Below, one piece after another: positions 62,813-64,000 of a stretch of DNA of 64,000 bases. The stretch spans positions 1-64,000 of the forward strand of contig CANJHS010000009.1 in assembly GCA_947474225.1 (NCBI GenBank), given 5' to 3'. Within the stretch, counting starts at the first letter, position 1. The number at the start of each line of letters is the position of its first letter. Under the pieces are notes generated by a model. That model ran no database searches and had not been told where the DNA came from. It saw nothing but the letters and a program-made list of their open reading frames with translations. The translations under genes were made by a program, and so were the position numbers. The stretch is from Roseiflexaceae bacterium (lineage in GTDB: Bacteria; Chloroflexota; Chloroflexia; Chloroflexales; Roseiflexaceae).

Positions 62813-64000
62813 TTACTTCTGGAACAGCTGATTCACAATCACAGTTTTGGGCGTCGCGAGGAGCACCATCGGTGCACGATTGGCACCGGCTGCTACGGTC
62901 GAAAGCGCTACGTTGTCGACAGTGACTTCACCAGAGATGCTCGAATCAGTGACAAAGTTAAACCCGATTTTGACACGTTTGGTTGCGTAGGGTGTCATAT
63001 CAATCGACAACTGCCCGGAAGGTTGGCAGCGACTAATATCGACACGGCCGACGATGACTTCGTCCACTTCAATATTGAGGACATCATAATAGAAGCCACA
63101 ATACTCATTGGTGTGAGGAGCTATCGAGAACACCAGCGAGCGAGTGGTCGACGGGAGACTGACATACTGGGACACGCGGCGTGATGTAAGTTTTTTGCTC
63201 TCATCACCGAATGTACCGAGCTTTGCAGTACCGCCAATAATCATCTGGCCGATGCGGTCACCGAGTTCTCGACTATTTTCGGCCCAGCTGCCATCATCAC
63301 TGACGCTGAAGTCGGCATTACGGAGCGACATATTGGTAACGCCTGGCACAAAATGGACGGTGTCGATGTACCACGAACTGCTATTGTTGGCGTCGTTATC
63401 GACTGAGAATCCAAGCGTCACTGACTGACCAGCATATGCACTGAGGTCAAATTCGAGTGTATCGTACTCGGCGACGGTGGTCCAGCGTGCATGGTTACAC
63501 AACGTCCATTCTCGGACTGTCGTTCCATTCACGGTGAAGCGCGCTTTATCTGCACTGGTCGCACACGCCGGCTCATACGAGGCCATTCCCTGATGCACAC
63601 GCAGGGTGGTAGCACCACTCGGGACCGTGATTGTCTGTGAGATGGTTGCTACTTCGTTGATTGTTCCACCAATCCAAGCAAAGATGCTCCCGAACCAACT
63701 TGGGAAACCAGCCCACGCACTGATACTAACCGACCCAACAGCATTGCTCGAAGTTTCAACCCAGCCGGTGGTACCCAACTCAAAGTTCGCATTGACTATG
63801 TCGCCGGCGACTGGGGCAGCGGTTGCCGTCGGCGTCGATGTTGCAGTGCGTGAAGGTGTCTTGGTGATGGTAGGCACCAGAATAGCACCGGTCGGGGCTT
63901 GTTGGTTATACAGGGATGCAATTGCTACTGCATCGATACGACCGGTTGCGATGACGAGTTCGTCGACATCAACCATACTCGAGGCTAGACCGTTTGACCC
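62813..64000 (-). CDS. Secreted protein, 5' end outside the window (LamG-like/Ig-like)
   Basis: The frame is open to the right edge; at least 395 residues are present and the true start lies beyond 64000. The visible N-terminal part (VDVDELVIATGRIDAVAIASLYN) resembles the end of a concanavalin/LamG-like domain. A Thr/Pro-rich linker follows, then a beta-rich region with two similar modules (NANFELGTTGW... and NADFSVSDDGSW...) like carbohydrate-binding or adhesion modules. Function unknown. An ATG at 63976 is not the likely start. Confidence 0.7.
   Translation of the reverse strand, partial: GSNGLASSMVDVDELVIATGRIDAVAIASLYNQQAPTGAILVPTITKTPSRTATSTPTATAAPVAGDIVNANFELGTTGWVETSSNAVGSVSISAWAGFPSWFGSIFAWIGGTINEVATISQTITVPSGATTLRVHQGMASYEPACATSADKARFTVNGTTVREWTLCNHARWTTVAEYDTLEFDLSAYAGQSVTLGFSVDNDANNSSSWYIDTVHFVPGVTNMSLRNADFSVSDDGSWAENSRELGDRIGQMIIGGTAKLGTFGDESKKLTSRRVSQYVSLPSTTRSLVFSIAPHTNEYCGFYYDVLNIEVDEVIVGRVDISRCQPSGQLSIDMTPYATKRVKIGFNFVTDSSISGEVTVDNVALSTVAAGANRAPMVLLATPKTVIVNQLFQK

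Overview
The window looks like chromosomal DNA of a Chloroflexota bacterium, probably a filamentous member of class Chloroflexia. This is inferred from the mix of families (YfhO-type membrane proteins, a LuxR-HTH/kelch membrane regulator, DUF4230, DUF5684 and DUF1996 proteins, repeated DinB-type proteins), moderate GC, frequent 4-bp start/stop overlaps and heptamer simple repeats. It cannot be fixed to a genus from sequence alone. I see no phage, insertion sequence, CRISPR array or rRNA.

Region 1 (1-18660, minus strand) is one very long arginine and carbamoyl-phosphate operon. In transcription order it reads: promoter, Arg-rich leader peptide, intrinsic terminator, argC, a GNAT, argB, an ArgA-type GNAT, carA, carB, a SWIM/SNF2 helicase, argG, argJ, a YfhO-type membrane protein, argH, and an in-frame NUDIX-ornithine carbamoyltransferase fusion. 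argD is absent. The 5' leader shows all the parts of ribosome-mediated transcription attenuation by arginine: a short ORF with seven Arg codons, competing hairpins, and a terminator with a T-tract. This is the most interesting signal in the window.

Region 2 (18.6-23.7 kb) holds three DinB-fold proteins around modA-modB (with no modC) and an old-yellow-enzyme reductase. Region 3 (23.7-31.8 kb, plus) is a tightly coupled operon: a TatD nuclease, five glycosyltransferases and a flippase fused to a polysaccharide pyruvyl transferase. It is probably a cell-surface glycan locus.

Region 4 (31.8-39.4 kb) encodes envelope proteins: a lipoprotein, a large secreted repeat protein, a membrane-anchored LuxR/kelch regulator, a GT-C-like membrane protein, a phosphoglycerate-mutase-fold protein lacking its catalytic histidines, and two DUF4230 proteins. 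Region 5 (39.6-47.9 kb) has Hsp20, a MOSC protein, a nonsense-mutated pseudogene next to a MarR regulator, a MEMO-like protein, a DUF5684 pair, a GlcG/PaiB/GNAT/MFS operon and a LysE exporter.

Region 6 (47.9-52.2 kb) looks accessory: a frameshifted GNAT pseudogene, three tandem paralogues of an unrecognised family, and a duplicated secreted DUF1996 gene in which each copy is preceded by a perfect 38-40 bp palindrome and an 11-bp-period direct repeat. Region 7 (52.2-58.7 kb, minus) is NAD metabolism: nadE, nrtR, pncA and pncB, followed by a UvrD-type helicase. Region 8 (58.8-64 kb) has a small channel-like protein, a DUF6882-like protein, a Gfo/Idh/MocA oxidoreductase, tRNA-Thr(UGU), a membrane protein with a biotinyl/lipoyl-like domain, and the 3' part of a large secreted protein that runs off the window.
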